Source: Terrimicrobium sacchariphilum | Lineage (GTDB): Bacteria; Verrucomicrobiota; Verrucomicrobiia; Chthoniobacterales; Terrimicrobiaceae | Assembly (NCBI RefSeq): GCF_001613545.1 | Contig: NZ_BDCO01000002.1 | Location: forward strand, 1,922,001-1,986,000 | DNA: 64,000 nucleotides | Direction of reading: 5' to 3' | Shown here: positions 20,199 through 29,371 of the stretch, piece after piece | How the letters are laid out: every line of letters begins with the position of its first letter | How positions within the stretch are numbered: the stretch's first letter is position 1 | Made by a program: the position numbers and the translations under genes | Notes under the pieces: model-generated | The model's input: only the letters and a program-made list of their open reading frames with translations | Database searches by the model: none | Told to the model about the DNA's origin: nothing

Positions 20199-21017
20199 TC
20201 AGTCATTCTCCTCATACCACGCTTTCACCTGATCGAGGATCACCTCGGCGATCAGCGGCTCAGTGCCGATGGCGCTCGCGTAATAGAGTTGTTTACCATG
20301 GAGGTGGTAGGGATTGCGTCGGAAAACCTCAGCCTGACTCGCGGCTACGCCGCCCTCCTTTTCGATGCCGAGCAGGACGGGAATATCCTCATAGCTATGC
20401 AGGCCATCGGAGATGAAAAAAGGGACCACGACCACATTGGGCGCGCTGGCAAGGTTGGCCCACTCGGAGATGAGCGGAGCCTCCTCCATATAGGAAGAGA
20501 TCACCTCGGCATACTCGCCGAGCGCCGAGATCATGCGGACCTGGTCCTTGGCGGCCTTGGCGGAGTTGTCGTTGAGGTTCGTCCCGTGACCGACGATGAA
20601 GAGGCTGGTTTCTGCTGGCCGCACCCCCGGCGCAACCTCTCGAGCCCGATGGAGCAGGGCATCTGTCATATGCGGATGGCTGCCGACCGGCTGGCAGTAC
20701 CGAATGACCTTGCCATTGCGCTCCGTGACCGGGCCGACGAGGCCGAATTCACGAGGGATCACCGTCTGGGTGAAGTATCCCTCGCTGATGAAGTTGGGCA
20801 CGATAAAAACCTCGTCGCTCTCCACCATCCAGAGTACCTCCCGCATGGAGGGTTCCTCCTTCCAGTAGCAGGTGTGCACCTCGCGAAAGATGCCTCTTTC
20901 GGCAATGGCGCGGGCGTGGTCGTAGGTCGGCGCGCTGGAGTCGGGGTTCAGCGTGGAACCATGGCCAACGATCACGAGAGCGGAATCGCTCAGGGCAGGT
21001 AGTGTGGAGGCGGACAT
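20199..21017 (-). CDS. CbiX/SirB-type chelatase-like protein with two domains
   Basis: 272 residues made of two CbiX-like halves: ALVIVGHGSTLNPDS at residues 13-27 and LFIVGHGTNLND at about 139-150. The His of each VGHG is the presumptive metal-handling residue of sirohydrochlorin cobalto/ferrochelatases. The arrangement resembles the Deinococcus DR2241 protein without its Fe-S domain. A role in sirohaem, cobalamin or another tetrapyrrole is likely, but there are no pathway neighbours. 15 bp from the MbfA-like gene upstream on the same strand, so probably co-transcribed, suggesting iron handling. Confidence 0.82.
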   Translation of the reverse strand: MSASTLPALSDSALVIVGHGSTLNPDSSAPTYDHARAIAERGIFREVHTCYWKEEPSMREVLWMVESDEVFIVPNFISEGYFTQTVIPREFGLVGPVTERNGKVIRYCQPVGSHPHMTDALLHRAREVAPGVRPAETSLFIVGHGTNLNDNSAKAAKDQVRMISALGEYAEVISSYMEEAPLISEWANLASAPNVVVVPFFISDGLHSYEDIPVLLGIEKEGGVAASQAEVFRRNPYHLHGKQLYYASAIGTEPLIAEVILDQVKAWYEEND

Positions 21018-21032
21018 GAAGGACGATACGCT

Positions 21033-21995
21033 CTATCCGGCCGAACCGATGAGAATTCCGGTGATAAATACCAGCACGCCGCCCACGACCACCTGAAAAG
21101 CGGCCTGCATGAGCGGAGTATCCATGTATTTATGGCGGATCCACGAGATGGCGGCGAGTTCCACTGCCACCACGAGAATGGCGACGAACGTGGCCAGCCG
21201 GAAGTCCTCGATAAGGAAGGGCAGGGTATGCCCGATGCCGCCCATGGTCGTCATCAGTCCGCACACGGCGCCCCGGATGTACGGGCGGCCACGTCCGCTC
21301 AGCACGCCGTCATCCGAGAGAGCCTCGGCGAAGCCCATGCTGATGCCTGCTCCCAAGGAAGCTGCCATGCCGACGATAAAAGCGTCTTTACTCTGCCCCG
21401 TGGCGAAAGCGGCGGCGAAGACCGGCGCGAGCGTGGAAACCGAGCCATCCATGAGGCCAGCCAGACCCGGCTGAATGACCTGAAGGACGAAGGCGCGGCG
21501 ATTCGTGGCTTCCTCCTCCTTGAGCGCGCCGGAGGCGGAAAGCTCGTTGGTCAGCTTGACTGCCAGGTCCTCGTGATCCTGCTCGGCGCTAGCCAGATCA
21601 TCGAGGAGGCGGCGGACGTCGAGGTTCGTCGTGCGCTTGGCGGCGGTTTGGTAAAAATTGAGCGACTCGTGCTCCATGAGCTCTACCTCGCGGCGGACTT
21701 GATTCACGGTGAGCACTTTATTGAGCCAGATCGGCTTTCGCTTGATAAATCCTTTGACCGCATCGCGTTGTACGAATGGAATGTGGTCGCCGTAGGCCTT
21801 CTTGAACATCTCCATCAGGCGGCGGGCATGGACGATCTCCTCCTGTTGCATAGTGGTCAGGAGCTTCGCTGTGTCGGGATAGCTGGTCTTGAGCCGATCC
21901 GCAAAGTCCCCGTAGATGCGTGAGTCGTCCTCCTCCAGCGAGATCGCCAGGGCCAGGATCTCCTGTTCCGTCAGTTCCGAAAAATTCCTCGCCAT
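21033..21995 (-). CDS. MbfA-like rubrerythrin-VIT1 fusion (membrane-bound ferritin)
   Basis: 320 residues. N-terminal four-helix diiron domain (about 1-150) with Glu/His ligand motifs [33 protein letters not shown] and [10 protein letters not shown]-terminal VIT1/CCC1 membrane domain (about 170-320) with [14 protein letters not shown] and [14 protein letters not shown]. Such fusions (MbfA) export iron in Agrobacterium and Bradyrhizobium. ATG 21995 is preferred over the open extension to 22100, which has no family character. Followed at 15 bp by the CbiX-like gene. Confidence 0.88.
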   Translation of the reverse strand: MARNFSELTEQEILALAISLEEDDSRIYGDFADRLKTSYPDTAKLLTTMQQEEIVHARRLMEMFKKAYGDHIPFVQRDAVKGFIKRKPIWLNKVLTVNQVRREVELMEHESLNFYQTAAKRTTNLDVRRLLDDLASAEQDHEDLAVKLTNELSASGALKEEEATNRRAFVLQVIQPGLAGLMDGSVSTLAPVFAAAFATGQSKDAFIVGMAASLGAGISMGFAEALSDDGVLSGRGRPYIRGAVCGLMTTMGGIGHTLPFLIEDFRLATFVAILVVAVELAAISWIRHKYMDTPLMQAAFQVVVGGVLVFITGILIGSAG

Positions 21996-22244
21996 GCAGA
22001 CCCTGTTGAATCCTTTTTTTTCTTTTCGCTCCAGCCTATTTTTGAGGGCGAATTTTTGTTTTAAGTGTCTGTTGGAAAGGGGGTTGCATGGAAGTAACAA
22101 ATTTTTGAACGCCCGCGTTTCTTTTTTGAACGTCTGAGCGGCTGCCGTGTCAAATAGTTAAGTGAGTTAAGTAATGCGAAGGACCAAAAAAACCGAACCA
22201 AAACCCTTGGACCCAGCGTTACTTACAATAGAGGACCAAATACC

Positions 22245-23090
22245 ATGGCTGTAGAAGACAACGAGACCGGCTTTCAGCTTTATTTGCGCGAAATCGCCCA
22301 GTTTCCGCTGCTCACCCCTGAGCAGGAGGTCAAACTCGCGCGCCGGATCAAAAAGGGCGACCAGCAAGCCCGTGCCGAGATGGTGCGTTCGAATCTTCGC
22401 CTCGTCGTGAAGATCGCGCGCGACTACGCGAATCTGGGCCTGCCGCTACTCGATTTAATTTCCGAAGGCAACATCGGCCTGATGAAGGCGGTGGAGCGCT
22501 TCGACCCGAAGAAAGGTGGAAAACTCAGCACGTACGCCGCCTGGTGGATCAAGCAGTCGATCAAGCGCGCCTTGGCGAACCAGAGCAAGACGATCCGTCT
22601 GCCGGTTCACCTCGTCGACAAGATCGGCAAGATGCGCCGTGTCGCGATGCAGATGACTGAGGAACTCGGTCGCGAACCGACCGATGACGAACTCGCGGAA
22701 GAGATCGGCCTTTCCTCGTCCAAGATCACGCAGCTCAAGAGCGCGGCGGTGAGACCCGCTTCGCTTGACCAGCCGATCGGCGACGATGATTCGACGGAAT
22801 TTGGCGAAATCGTGGGCGATGAGGAAGCGGACGATCCGTTCGAGACCCTGCGCGACAAGGATATGCGCGAAGAGGTGGGTGAACTGCTCGACGTCCTCGA
22901 CGACCGCGAACGCAAGATCATCAACTCCCGCTTCGGGCTCGACGGCCAGAAGCCGAAGACGCTGGAAGAAGTGGGAGAGAAGTTTGGAGTGACCCGCGAG
23001 CGCATCCGGCAGCTGCAGAACATCGCGCTGCACAAGCTGCGCCGCGCGCTCAGCAAGAAGGAGCGCCCGAAGGTCGAGGCTCTTGTGTGA
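22245..23090 (+). CDS. Second sigma-70 factor (group 2, no region 1.1)
   Basis: 281 residues: region 1.2 (NETGFQLYLREIAQFPLLTPEQEVKLARRI), region 2 (NLRLVVKIARDYANLGLPLLDLISEGNIG, STYAAWWIKQSIKRAL), region 3 (IGKMRRVAMQM, DDELAEEIGL), region 4 ([20 protein letters not shown]). It lacks the acidic region 1.1 and the N-terminal extension of the RpoD at 12546, so it is an alternative primary-like factor (RpoS/SigB-group role possible). The 250 bp upstream contain two TTGAAC boxes (22105 and 22126) but no clear -10. Strong terminator behind. Confidence 0.93.
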   Translation: MAVEDNETGFQLYLREIAQFPLLTPEQEVKLARRIKKGDQQARAEMVRSNLRLVVKIARDYANLGLPLLDLISEGNIGLMKAVERFDPKKGGKLSTYAAWWIKQSIKRALANQSKTIRLPVHLVDKIGKMRRVAMQMTEELGREPTDDELAEEIGLSSSKITQLKSAAVRPASLDQPIGDDDSTEFGEIVGDEEADDPFETLRDKDMREEVGELLDVLDDRERKIINSRFGLDGQKPKTLEEVGEKFGVTRERIRQLQNIALHKLRRALSKKERPKVEALV

Positions 23091-23124
23091 GTTTTTGGTG
23101 TAAAGTTGGTTGGTGATGAGAGAG

Positions 23125-23158
23125 GCGGGGCCGTGTCAAAAGCGGCCCCGCTTTTTTT
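23125..23158 (+). terminator. Intrinsic terminator of the sigma gene
   Basis: 9-bp perfect stem GCGGGGCCG (23125-23133) / CGGCCCCGC (23143-23151) followed by seven T. Confidence 0.93.
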
Positions 23159-23192
23159 GTCTCCAGATCCCGGCTAGAAGCGTAAACGGGAT

Positions 23193-24602
23193 ATGAAGCG
23201 AACTCTCCACTGGTTTCGGCGCGATCTGCGCCTGCACGACAATACGGCCCTGCGCCAGGCGGTGGATTCGGCAGAAGAGGTGATACCCGTCTATGTCATC
23301 TCCGAGTGGAAGGGAGAGCATCGCTGGACGGGGCCGAATCGGCAGGAGTTTCTCTGCCAGTCGCTCGCAGAGTTGGCGGAGCGGATCGAACAAGCGGGCG
23401 GGAGGCTGATTTTCCGCCAGGGAAATGCGGTGCGGGAACTCGCTCTGCTTGTGAAGGAGACGAAGGCGGAGGCCGTTTATTTCAACCGTGATCCCGATCC
23501 ATTTGGCCGGGAGGTGGAAGAGGAACTGGTCCGCGTCGGAGCGGCGCAGGGTTTCGAAGTGAGGGCCTGCAAGGATGCGTGTCTCCACGAGCGGGACGAG
23601 GTGCTAACGGGATCTTCGGAGCCGTACCGGGTTTTCACACCATATTCCCGAGCGTGGGCGAAGCTGCCGAAAGACAAGCCTGTTGCGAGAGTGTCAAAGT
23701 TGCGAACTCCTGGGGGCATTCGCAGCGAGTCCGTACCCACGCTGGAGACATGGCGTATAGCGCTGGATGCGCAGGTGATTGCGGGAGGTGAGGATGCGGC
23801 GCGTAAACGCATGGCGGCCCTTGTCGCTTCCGGTCTTGCATCGTACGGGGCAGTGCGCGACCGGCTCGACCTGTCGGGCACCTCCCGACTCTCGCAGGAT
23901 CTGCGGTATGGACTGATCTCCATTCGCGAGCTTTTCGGGAGGTGCCGGGAGAAGATGGAGACACTCCCGGCGACGCAGCGGGACAACGCTGCAAAGTATG
24001 TCGGCGAATTGATCTGGCGGGAGTTTTACCAGCAAATCCTCTGGCATTATCCGGAAGTGCTGGAGGATTCGTTTAATCCGAAGTTTCGCGGTATGCGTTG
24101 GAAAAGCGATCCTGCGGCCTTTGACCGGTGGTGTGCAGGCGAGACAGGGTTTCCCGTGGTGGATGCGGCCATGCGGCAGCTGGCGCAGACGGGCTTCATG
24201 CACAATCGTGCCCGCATGATCACGGCGATGTTTCTGACCAAGGACCTGCACATCGACTGGCGCGAGGGGGAGGCGTATTTCATGCGGCAGCTCACGGACG
24301 GCGAGATCGCCAGCAACAATGGTGGCTGGCAATGGAGCGCGGGAACAGGAGCAGATGCCGCACCGTATTTCCGCATCCAGAATCCCTGGACGCAGTCAGC
24401 ACGCTTTGACCCCGATGCGGCCTATATCAAGCAATGGGTGCCCGAACTCCGCGATCTACCTGCTGAGAAGCTGCACGTGGCGCCTGCATCCGGCCTCCCC
24501 ATCGCGCTCGGCTATCCCGCGCCCATGATCGATCATGCGACGGAGCGGGAGTGGACACTTCAGATGTTTGCGAAGCACCAGGGCGCTACAGCGCTGCGCT
24601 GA
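23193..24602 (+). CDS. phr: Deoxyribodipyrimidine photo-lyase (class I)
   Basis: 469 residues. N-terminal alpha/beta photolyase domain (MKRTLHWFRRDLRLHDNTAL) that binds the antenna cofactor; C-terminal helical FAD domain with WREFYQQILWHYPEV, the signature GFMHNRARMITAMFLTKDL, ASNNGGWQWSAGTGADAAPY and PYFRIQNPWTQS. Repairs UV cyclobutane dimers using blue light. ATG 23193, no strong Shine-Dalgarno. The 3' end overlaps the convergent aminotransferase gene by 17 bp. Confidence 0.93.
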   Translation: MKRTLHWFRRDLRLHDNTALRQAVDSAEEVIPVYVISEWKGEHRWTGPNRQEFLCQSLAELAERIEQAGGRLIFRQGNAVRELALLVKETKAEAVYFNRDPDPFGREVEEELVRVGAAQGFEVRACKDACLHERDEVLTGSSEPYRVFTPYSRAWAKLPKDKPVARVSKLRTPGGIRSESVPTLETWRIALDAQVIAGGEDAARKRMAALVASGLASYGAVRDRLDLSGTSRLSQDLRYGLISIRELFGRCREKMETLPATQRDNAAKYVGELIWREFYQQILWHYPEVLEDSFNPKFRGMRWKSDPAAFDRWCAGETGFPVVDAAMRQLAQTGFMHNRARMITAMFLTKDLHIDWREGEAYFMRQLTDGEIASNNGGWQWSAGTGADAAPYFRIQNPWTQSARFDPDAAYIKQWVPELRDLPAEKLHVAPASGLPIALGYPAPMIDHATEREWTLQMFAKHQGATALR

Positions 24603-25740
24603 GCACCTCAAGTACGCGGTCCATCTCGGCCCGAGTATTGTAGAAGTGCGGGCTGAAGCGCAGCCACTCGCCGGAGTTGCGCTCCATGCGCAGGGACGCG
24701 GTAATACGATTCTTCTCCAGTGCCAAGAAAAGCTCCGCTCCCTGAACTTTTTCGTGCCTTGCGGTAAGGATGCCGCTGCGCATCGGCTCGGAGGCCGGAG
24801 GCGAGAGAAATTCAAAACCGAGTTGCGTCAGGCCAGCCTCCAGATAATCGCGCACGTCGAGGATCAGGCGTGAAACGGTTTCCGCGCCGACCTCCTCCAG
24901 CATCTTCAGGCTGGCGTGCATGCCATACATACCGGTGGCATTGAGCACCCCAGGTTCATAGCGCTGGGCGGTCTCGGGAAAGCTGAGATCAGGCTGGGTG
25001 AGGAAATTGGGCGAGCGGACATTCCACGCGCCGAGGAGCGTGGGCTGGCAGATCGCGAAGTTGCGCTTCGCGACATAAACGATGCCGATGGCCATGGGCC
25101 CGAGCATCCACTTGTGGGCGTCGGCGCTCAGGAAATCGACGTGCTCCACGGGGGTCGGGAAGGCTCCAATGGTCTGGATACCGTCGACGGAAAACAGGAT
25201 GCCGCGGGCGTGGAGCATCTGGCCGATGGCGTTGATGTCGATGCGCCAGCCGGTGAGGAAATGACAGGATGCGAGGGCGACGAGCTTGGTACGCTCGGTG
25301 AGAGCGTTTTCCACATCGGCGATGGTGATATGGCCCGGGCGGTCGGGCTGGACAAAGCGAACGACGACACCTTTTTCGCGGAGCGCGGTCCACGGGTAGA
25401 CGTTGGAAGGGTAGTCGTCCTGGTAGCAGACGAGTTCGTCTCCGGCTTCCCATTTCAAGCCATTGGCAAACAGGCTGAGCCCGAGCGAGGTCGGGCCGAG
25501 TAGCGCGATCTCGGACTTGTCCGCGCCGATGGTGCGGGCGCAGAGGGCGCGGCAGGCATCGATGTCGCGCAGGACCTCGCCAAATTCCTGGTGATTCTGG
25601 CAGCTCGCATGCACGTGTGCGATCATGGCATCCGCCGCACAGCGGGGCAGGGCGGTCACGCCGCCGTGGCCGAGGAAAATCTGGTGGCGGGCGACGGGGA
25701 AGAAATCCTGACGCTCGGCTTCGCTGGCGAAGATGCTCAC
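24586..25740 (-). CDS. PLP-dependent class V aminotransferase (cysteine desulfurase-like)
   Basis: 384 residues, fold type I. The PLP Lys lies in SADAHKWMLGPMAIG; VDGIQTIGAFP supplies the Asp that contacts the pyridine N; LGHGGVTALP is at the N-terminus. It belongs to the selenocysteine lyase/isopenicillin N epimerase-like branch. A catalytic Cys loop of true cysteine desulfurases is not evident, so the substrate is open. ATG 25740 overlaps the stop of the RelE-like gene upstream (4 bp), implying coupled translation. Confidence 0.85.
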   Translation of the reverse strand: MSIFASEAERQDFFPVARHQIFLGHGGVTALPRCAADAMIAHVHASCQNHQEFGEVLRDIDACRALCARTIGADKSEIALLGPTSLGLSLFANGLKWEAGDELVCYQDDYPSNVYPWTALREKGVVVRFVQPDRPGHITIADVENALTERTKLVALASCHFLTGWRIDINAIGQMLHARGILFSVDGIQTIGAFPTPVEHVDFLSADAHKWMLGPMAIGIVYVAKRNFAICQPTLLGAWNVRSPNFLTQPDLSFPETAQRYEPGVLNATGMYGMHASLKMLEEVGAETVSRLILDVRDYLEAGLTQLGFEFLSPPASEPMRSGILTARHEKVQGAELFLALEKNRITASLRMERNSGEWLRFSPHFYNTRAEMDRVLEVLSAAL

Positions 25741-26096
25741 GCTTTTTTCTCCGCCTCCTCGATGAGCTTCCAGAATTCCTTCGCTTCGCCCAGTTGGGCG
25801 TCCTCTTCATCCACGGGGAGGTTTGAGCGATAGAGAAAGTCGCGGATCGTGTTCTTGTGGAGCACGCGGTGGATCAGGATGCCGTCGGGGTGTTTCTCGA
25901 AATAAATCCGGTAGTCAGTCGCACGGTAGCGGTGGAGACTGCGTCCGTCGCGGCGCACCTTGCCGAAGCGACTGCGGTCGAGATCCTCGAGATCGCTCGG
26001 GAGGAAGTGAAACTCCGCCAGCAGGTCGAGCTGCAGCTCCTTTGGGAGGGCTGCCATCTCGGCGGCGCTGATCGAGTTGAAAATTACCTGAAACAC
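25737..26096 (-). CDS. RelE/ParE-superfamily-like small protein
   Basis: 119 residues from GTG 26096 (MFQVIFNSISAAEMAALPKE). The pattern VIFNS-x-AAEMAALPKEL, a basic middle segment (FGKVRRDGRSLHRYRATDYRIYFE) and ILIHRVLHKNTIRDF matches RelE-like mRNA interferase folds. No antitoxin gene is adjacent; the partner position is taken by the aminotransferase, with a 4-bp overlap. It may therefore be a domesticated RelE-like protein rather than a toxin. The frame is open to 26225, but that extension lacks family character. Confidence 0.65.
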   Translation of the reverse strand: MFQVIFNSISAAEMAALPKELQLDLLAEFHFLPSDLEDLDRSRFGKVRRDGRSLHRYRATDYRIYFEKHPDGILIHRVLHKNTIRDFLYRSNLPVDEEDAQLGEAKEFWKLIEEAEKKA

Positions 26097-26136
26097 CCGG
26101 CGATGATACGTCGGTTTCGGCGCAACTTTGCAAGTC

Positions 26137-26817
26137 CTATTGCAATCCCGGGATGCGCGCATAGCCGATGAACCGGCTCTTGCTGCCGGGTTTGGGCAGG
26201 CGGAAGTCAAAGACACTGACGCCATCGCGGCGCTTGTCCCGATATCGCCGGCCGTCGCTAGAGCCGACCATCAACGGTAGGCCGTCGGATTTTGCCTTGC
26301 CGAGGTAAAACATGGCGTGGGTGGCCGGAAGGTCTTTTCCAGCGTTGTACGTACCATTCCAGAAGAGCAGGTCGCCGGGTTTGAGATCGGCAAACTCGGG
26401 CGCGGAGAGGTCGGTGCCGGTCACGGGGTGAAAGGTGCCCGCCTTGCGCGCCCATTCGTATTGCGCGGCGGAGGAGCGAGGGGGTTCCTTGATGCCGTTC
26501 TGCCGCAGCACGTAGTACACCGCGCCGGAGCAGTCCATTCCCTTCTGCGCGGGATCGGCTGATCCGTAAAGATAGCCGAGGTTCTGTCGAGTGAGCGTGA
26601 GAGCGGACTCGATCAGCTTTTGAATGTTGGGAGGATAGGTTTCAAAGTCCGCGATCTCGGAGGAGTTGATGCTCGAGACCGCTGCCGGAACGTACTTTGT
26701 GCTCTGCTGGGCCGGACTCTCCGGAGCAAGCAGAAAGAGCGCTACGAAAACCGTCGCAAGACCAGCCGATAAATACCGTCGAGCGGAATGGCGAGGAGCA
26801 GGAGAATTAACGCCCAG
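26137..26817 (-). CDS. NlpC/P60-family secreted cell-wall peptidase (start uncertain)
   Basis: C-terminal NlpC/P60 domain with the catalytic Cys in GMDCSGAVYYVLRQNG, a later His in ATHAMFYLG and a GDLLFWNG block. Preceded by a hydrophobic stretch LATVFVALFLLA and SPAQ, a signal peptide. No ATG, GTG or TTG lies just before that signal sequence; CTG at 26817 would give a sensible n-region, otherwise the nearest ATG is 26916 inside the upstream gene. The 5' part overlaps the end of the upstream membrane-protein gene. Likely cuts peptidoglycan peptides or is a lipoprotein-like remodelling enzyme. Confidence 0.75.
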   Translation of the reverse strand: MGVNSPAPRHSARRYLSAGLATVFVALFLLAPESPAQQSTKYVPAAVSSINSSEIADFETYPPNIQKLIESALTLTRQNLGYLYGSADPAQKGMDCSGAVYYVLRQNGIKEPPRSSAAQYEWARKAGTFHPVTGTDLSAPEFADLKPGDLLFWNGTYNAGKDLPATHAMFYLGKAKSDGLPLMVGSSDGRRYRDKRRDGVSVFDFRLPKPGSKSRFIGYARIPGLQ

Positions 26818-28280
26818 AGCGGAGTGAAGTAGCGGTGCAGCTCCACGCCCAGCAGGAAAACGGCCAGTCCATAGCCCCACAGGGCGATGGACCACACCCC
26901 GATGGTGTTCCGCCATGGGCTGAAGAGCGACAGGATCGTGCCGAGAACCACCCACCAGCCGAGAAGGCTCGGTCGGGATTCCAGCATGGTCGAGGGCTTG
27001 CCCCTCGGGCGATAAATCAGGTCGCCCGCACGTTGATAGGCGTCGGAATAGGCGACCAGGAAACGGGCTCCGGCAAAATCGGGATGAGGATTGATCCATG
27101 TGCGTACGGTCGAGTACGGCGGCATTGGCTCATCCTTGGGAATCCCCAGGGCGATGCGCAGCATGCTCGGCGTGTTTCTCTTCGATCCATACTGTTTTTC
27201 GAATTTCTCATCGTAATAGGATGTCTCAAAGCGATCCGTGTCGAAATCTGTCTGGTTCGCGGAACCGGCGAGGCGGGTGAGCGCGATGTAAAGGAAGAGG
27301 TGCGGGCTGGAGGTGAGAGCCTCCTTGGACAGTTCATGGTAGAGCTTGTTCAGCCCCTTGTCGTCTTCCTTGGCCAGCTTTTGCCAGAGAGGATACTCCG
27401 GGTGGTCCTCCGGGCTCCGGAGGAAGTCGTGCACGTCCATTTCGGTGCGGTGGTAGTCATCCAGCTCGGCGCGGGTCTTTTGTACCCAGTCCTTGATCTC
27501 GGCCTTGTACTCGGCATGGAGAGGAGTATCGAGCCGGGTGAGGGGGAAGTTGGAGGTGTAAAGCAGCCAGGAACTCTGATCCTCGTCGCCGATGGTGAGA
27601 CTGACGAGAAAGAGAGCGGCGATGGCGGCCCACTGCGGCCACCTCAGAACCCGCCAGCCCAGTACAAGCAGGATGCCAATAGCCAGCCCCGGCCAGAGAA
27701 ATTTTCCGGACGGCTTGGTGAGCAGGAACATGGCGAAGGGCACGAAGAAACACCACCAGAGCCGGCGAGCGCGGACCGGATCTTTTTGCGAGGTCCAGGC
27801 GACCCATCCGGCCATGATCCAGACCGTGTAGTTAAAGGTCAGCGTATCCGCGAGCAACTCGTGCTCATACCAGATCAGCACGGGCATTCCCGCATAGAGC
27901 ACGGTGACCGGAATGATCCACCATTTCCAACCCGTGAAGACCCTGCGGACGATGTAGGCGAGCGGGAGCACGGTCAGCAGCCCGATAGCGGCTTGTATCC
28001 AACTCAGCCATCGCAGCGTCCCGCCCGGCAGGAGCGAAATGGGCAGCATGAAAATCGGGTAAAGATACCGTCGCTTTTCGTTGATGCTGAAATACCACTC
28101 CGTCATCACGCCATTGGTGAAGCCCATGAAGGAACGCGAGTCGGCATTCCAGAACGCCAGCGGCGAATAATAGAGCAGGATCAACCGCAGCGCTGCCCCA
28201 AAGAGCAGGGCCGGGATGCAGAAAATGATCGCGTCGCGCACCAGCGGATGGCGCGCCAGCCAGTCGTGAAGGCGATTCAT
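26742..28280 (-). CDS. Polytopic membrane protein, GT-C-like
   Basis: 512 residues, about 11 hydrophobic helices with a large extracytoplasmic loop (about 245-415). The first loop has FWNADSRSFMGF, an acidic motif at the position where GT-C glycosyltransferases (PMT/ArnT type) carry their catalytic Asp. Basic short loops and a LLTKPSGKFLWP segment also fit. It could be a lipid-linked sugar transferase of the envelope, but no family is securely recognised. Its start is one base upstream of the DAHP synthase stop; it precedes the NlpC/P60 gene, with overlap. Confidence 0.6.
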   Translation of the reverse strand: MNRLHDWLARHPLVRDAIIFCIPALLFGAALRLILLYYSPLAFWNADSRSFMGFTNGVMTEWYFSINEKRRYLYPIFMLPISLLPGGTLRWLSWIQAAIGLLTVLPLAYIVRRVFTGWKWWIIPVTVLYAGMPVLIWYEHELLADTLTFNYTVWIMAGWVAWTSQKDPVRARRLWWCFFVPFAMFLLTKPSGKFLWPGLAIGILLVLGWRVLRWPQWAAIAALFLVSLTIGDEDQSSWLLYTSNFPLTRLDTPLHAEYKAEIKDWVQKTRAELDDYHRTEMDVHDFLRSPEDHPEYPLWQKLAKEDDKGLNKLYHELSKEALTSSPHLFLYIALTRLAGSANQTDFDTDRFETSYYDEKFEKQYGSKRNTPSMLRIALGIPKDEPMPPYSTVRTWINPHPDFAGARFLVAYSDAYQRAGDLIYRPRGKPSTMLESRPSLLGWWVVLGTILSLFSPWRNTIGVWSIALWGYGLAVFLLGVELHRYFTPLWALILLLLAIPLDGIYRLVLRRFS

Positions 28281-29300
28281 CTAGGCGGCGGATTTATTGA
28301 CCGCCTGGAGGAAGGGCTGGATGGAGGCTACGAGTTTCTGGAATCCGGCGAAATCCACCTGCTGCTGGCCATCGCTGAGCGCCTCGGCAGGGTTCGGATG
28401 CACCTCGATGAGGAGACCGTCCGCGCCCATGGCGACGGCGCCGATGCAGAGCGAGATTACGAGATCGGCGCGCCCGCACCCCTGGCTCGGATCGATGACG
28501 ACCGGGAGGTGGCTTTCCTTCTTGGCGATCGCCACGGCGGCGAGGTCGAGGGTGTTGCGAGTGTAGGTTTCAAAGGTGCGGATGCCCCGCTCGCAGAGAA
28601 AGACATTCGGGTTGCCGTGGGCGAGCAGGTACTCGGCGGCGAGGAGCCACTCCTCGATGCGCTCGCTCATGCCGCGCTTCAGCAGGACGGCCTTGCCGCT
28701 TTTGGCCGCCTCGATGAGGAGTTGGTAATTCTGCGCATTGCGGGCGCCGATTTGCAGGATGTCGGCGGTTTCCGCGACGTGCTCCACATCGCGCTCGCTC
28801 AGGACCTCGGTGATGATCTTCAGGCCGGTTTCCTTACGGGCGAGGGCGAGGAGTCGCAGACCTTCCTTGCCGAGGCCCTGGAATTCGTAGGGAGAGGTGC
28901 GTGGCTTGTAAGCCCCACCGCGCAGGATGGTCGCACCCGCCGCCTTAACGGCGTGGGCGGTCTTCATGAGTTGCTCCTCGCTTTCCACGGAACAGGGACC
29001 GGCCATGAGGCCAAATTTCCCGCCGCCGACCTCTACCCCATCGACATTGATGACTGTATCGGCCGGATGGGATTCACGGCTGGCCAGCTTGTAACGCTTC
29101 TGGACGCGCAGGACGCTCTCGACCTGGGGAAAGGCGGTGAGGGACTCCAGGTTGGCGTGGGTGCGCTCGTCCCCGATGGCGGCGATCACGGTCTGCGTCG
29201 CTCCATGAATGGGTGCGGGCGTGTACCCGAGCACCTCGACCTCGTGAAGCACCTGGTCGATTTGTTCCTTGCTGGCGTGGGGTCGAAGAACGATGATCAT
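28281..29300 (-). CDS. aroF: 3-deoxy-7-phosphoheptulonate synthase, type I-beta
   Basis: First enzyme of the shikimate pathway: phosphoenolpyruvate plus erythrose 4-phosphate to DAHP. 339 residues with an N-terminal ferredoxin-like regulatory domain (about 1-75, MIIVLRPHASKEQIDQV) followed by the TIM-barrel core: GPCSVES, GGAYKPRTSPYEFQGLG, GARNAQNYQLL, LLKRGM, DPSQGCGR and LIEVHPNPAEALSDGQQ. The N-terminal domain is the feedback element in Thermotoga-type enzymes. ATG 29300. Possibly co-transcribed with the membrane protein that follows directly. Confidence 0.95.
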   Translation of the reverse strand: MIIVLRPHASKEQIDQVLHEVEVLGYTPAPIHGATQTVIAAIGDERTHANLESLTAFPQVESVLRVQKRYKLASRESHPADTVINVDGVEVGGGKFGLMAGPCSVESEEQLMKTAHAVKAAGATILRGGAYKPRTSPYEFQGLGKEGLRLLALARKETGLKIITEVLSERDVEHVAETADILQIGARNAQNYQLLIEAAKSGKAVLLKRGMSERIEEWLLAAEYLLAHGNPNVFLCERGIRTFETYTRNTLDLAAVAIAKKESHLPVVIDPSQGCGRADLVISLCIGAVAMGADGLLIEVHPNPAEALSDGQQQVDFAGFQKLVASIQPFLQAVNKSAA

Positions 29301-29371
29301 GGTTTCCAGTAATTGAGGGATTCAGCGTCTAAAGGCAGATGAGGGAAGATGTTTGAGCAACTCGGTACGCC

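Noticed and set aside
26835-29312. 825-codon open frame opposite aroF and the membrane protein
   Set aside because: Antisense to genes with clear family motifs; its composition is what reverse reading of GC-rich codons produces.
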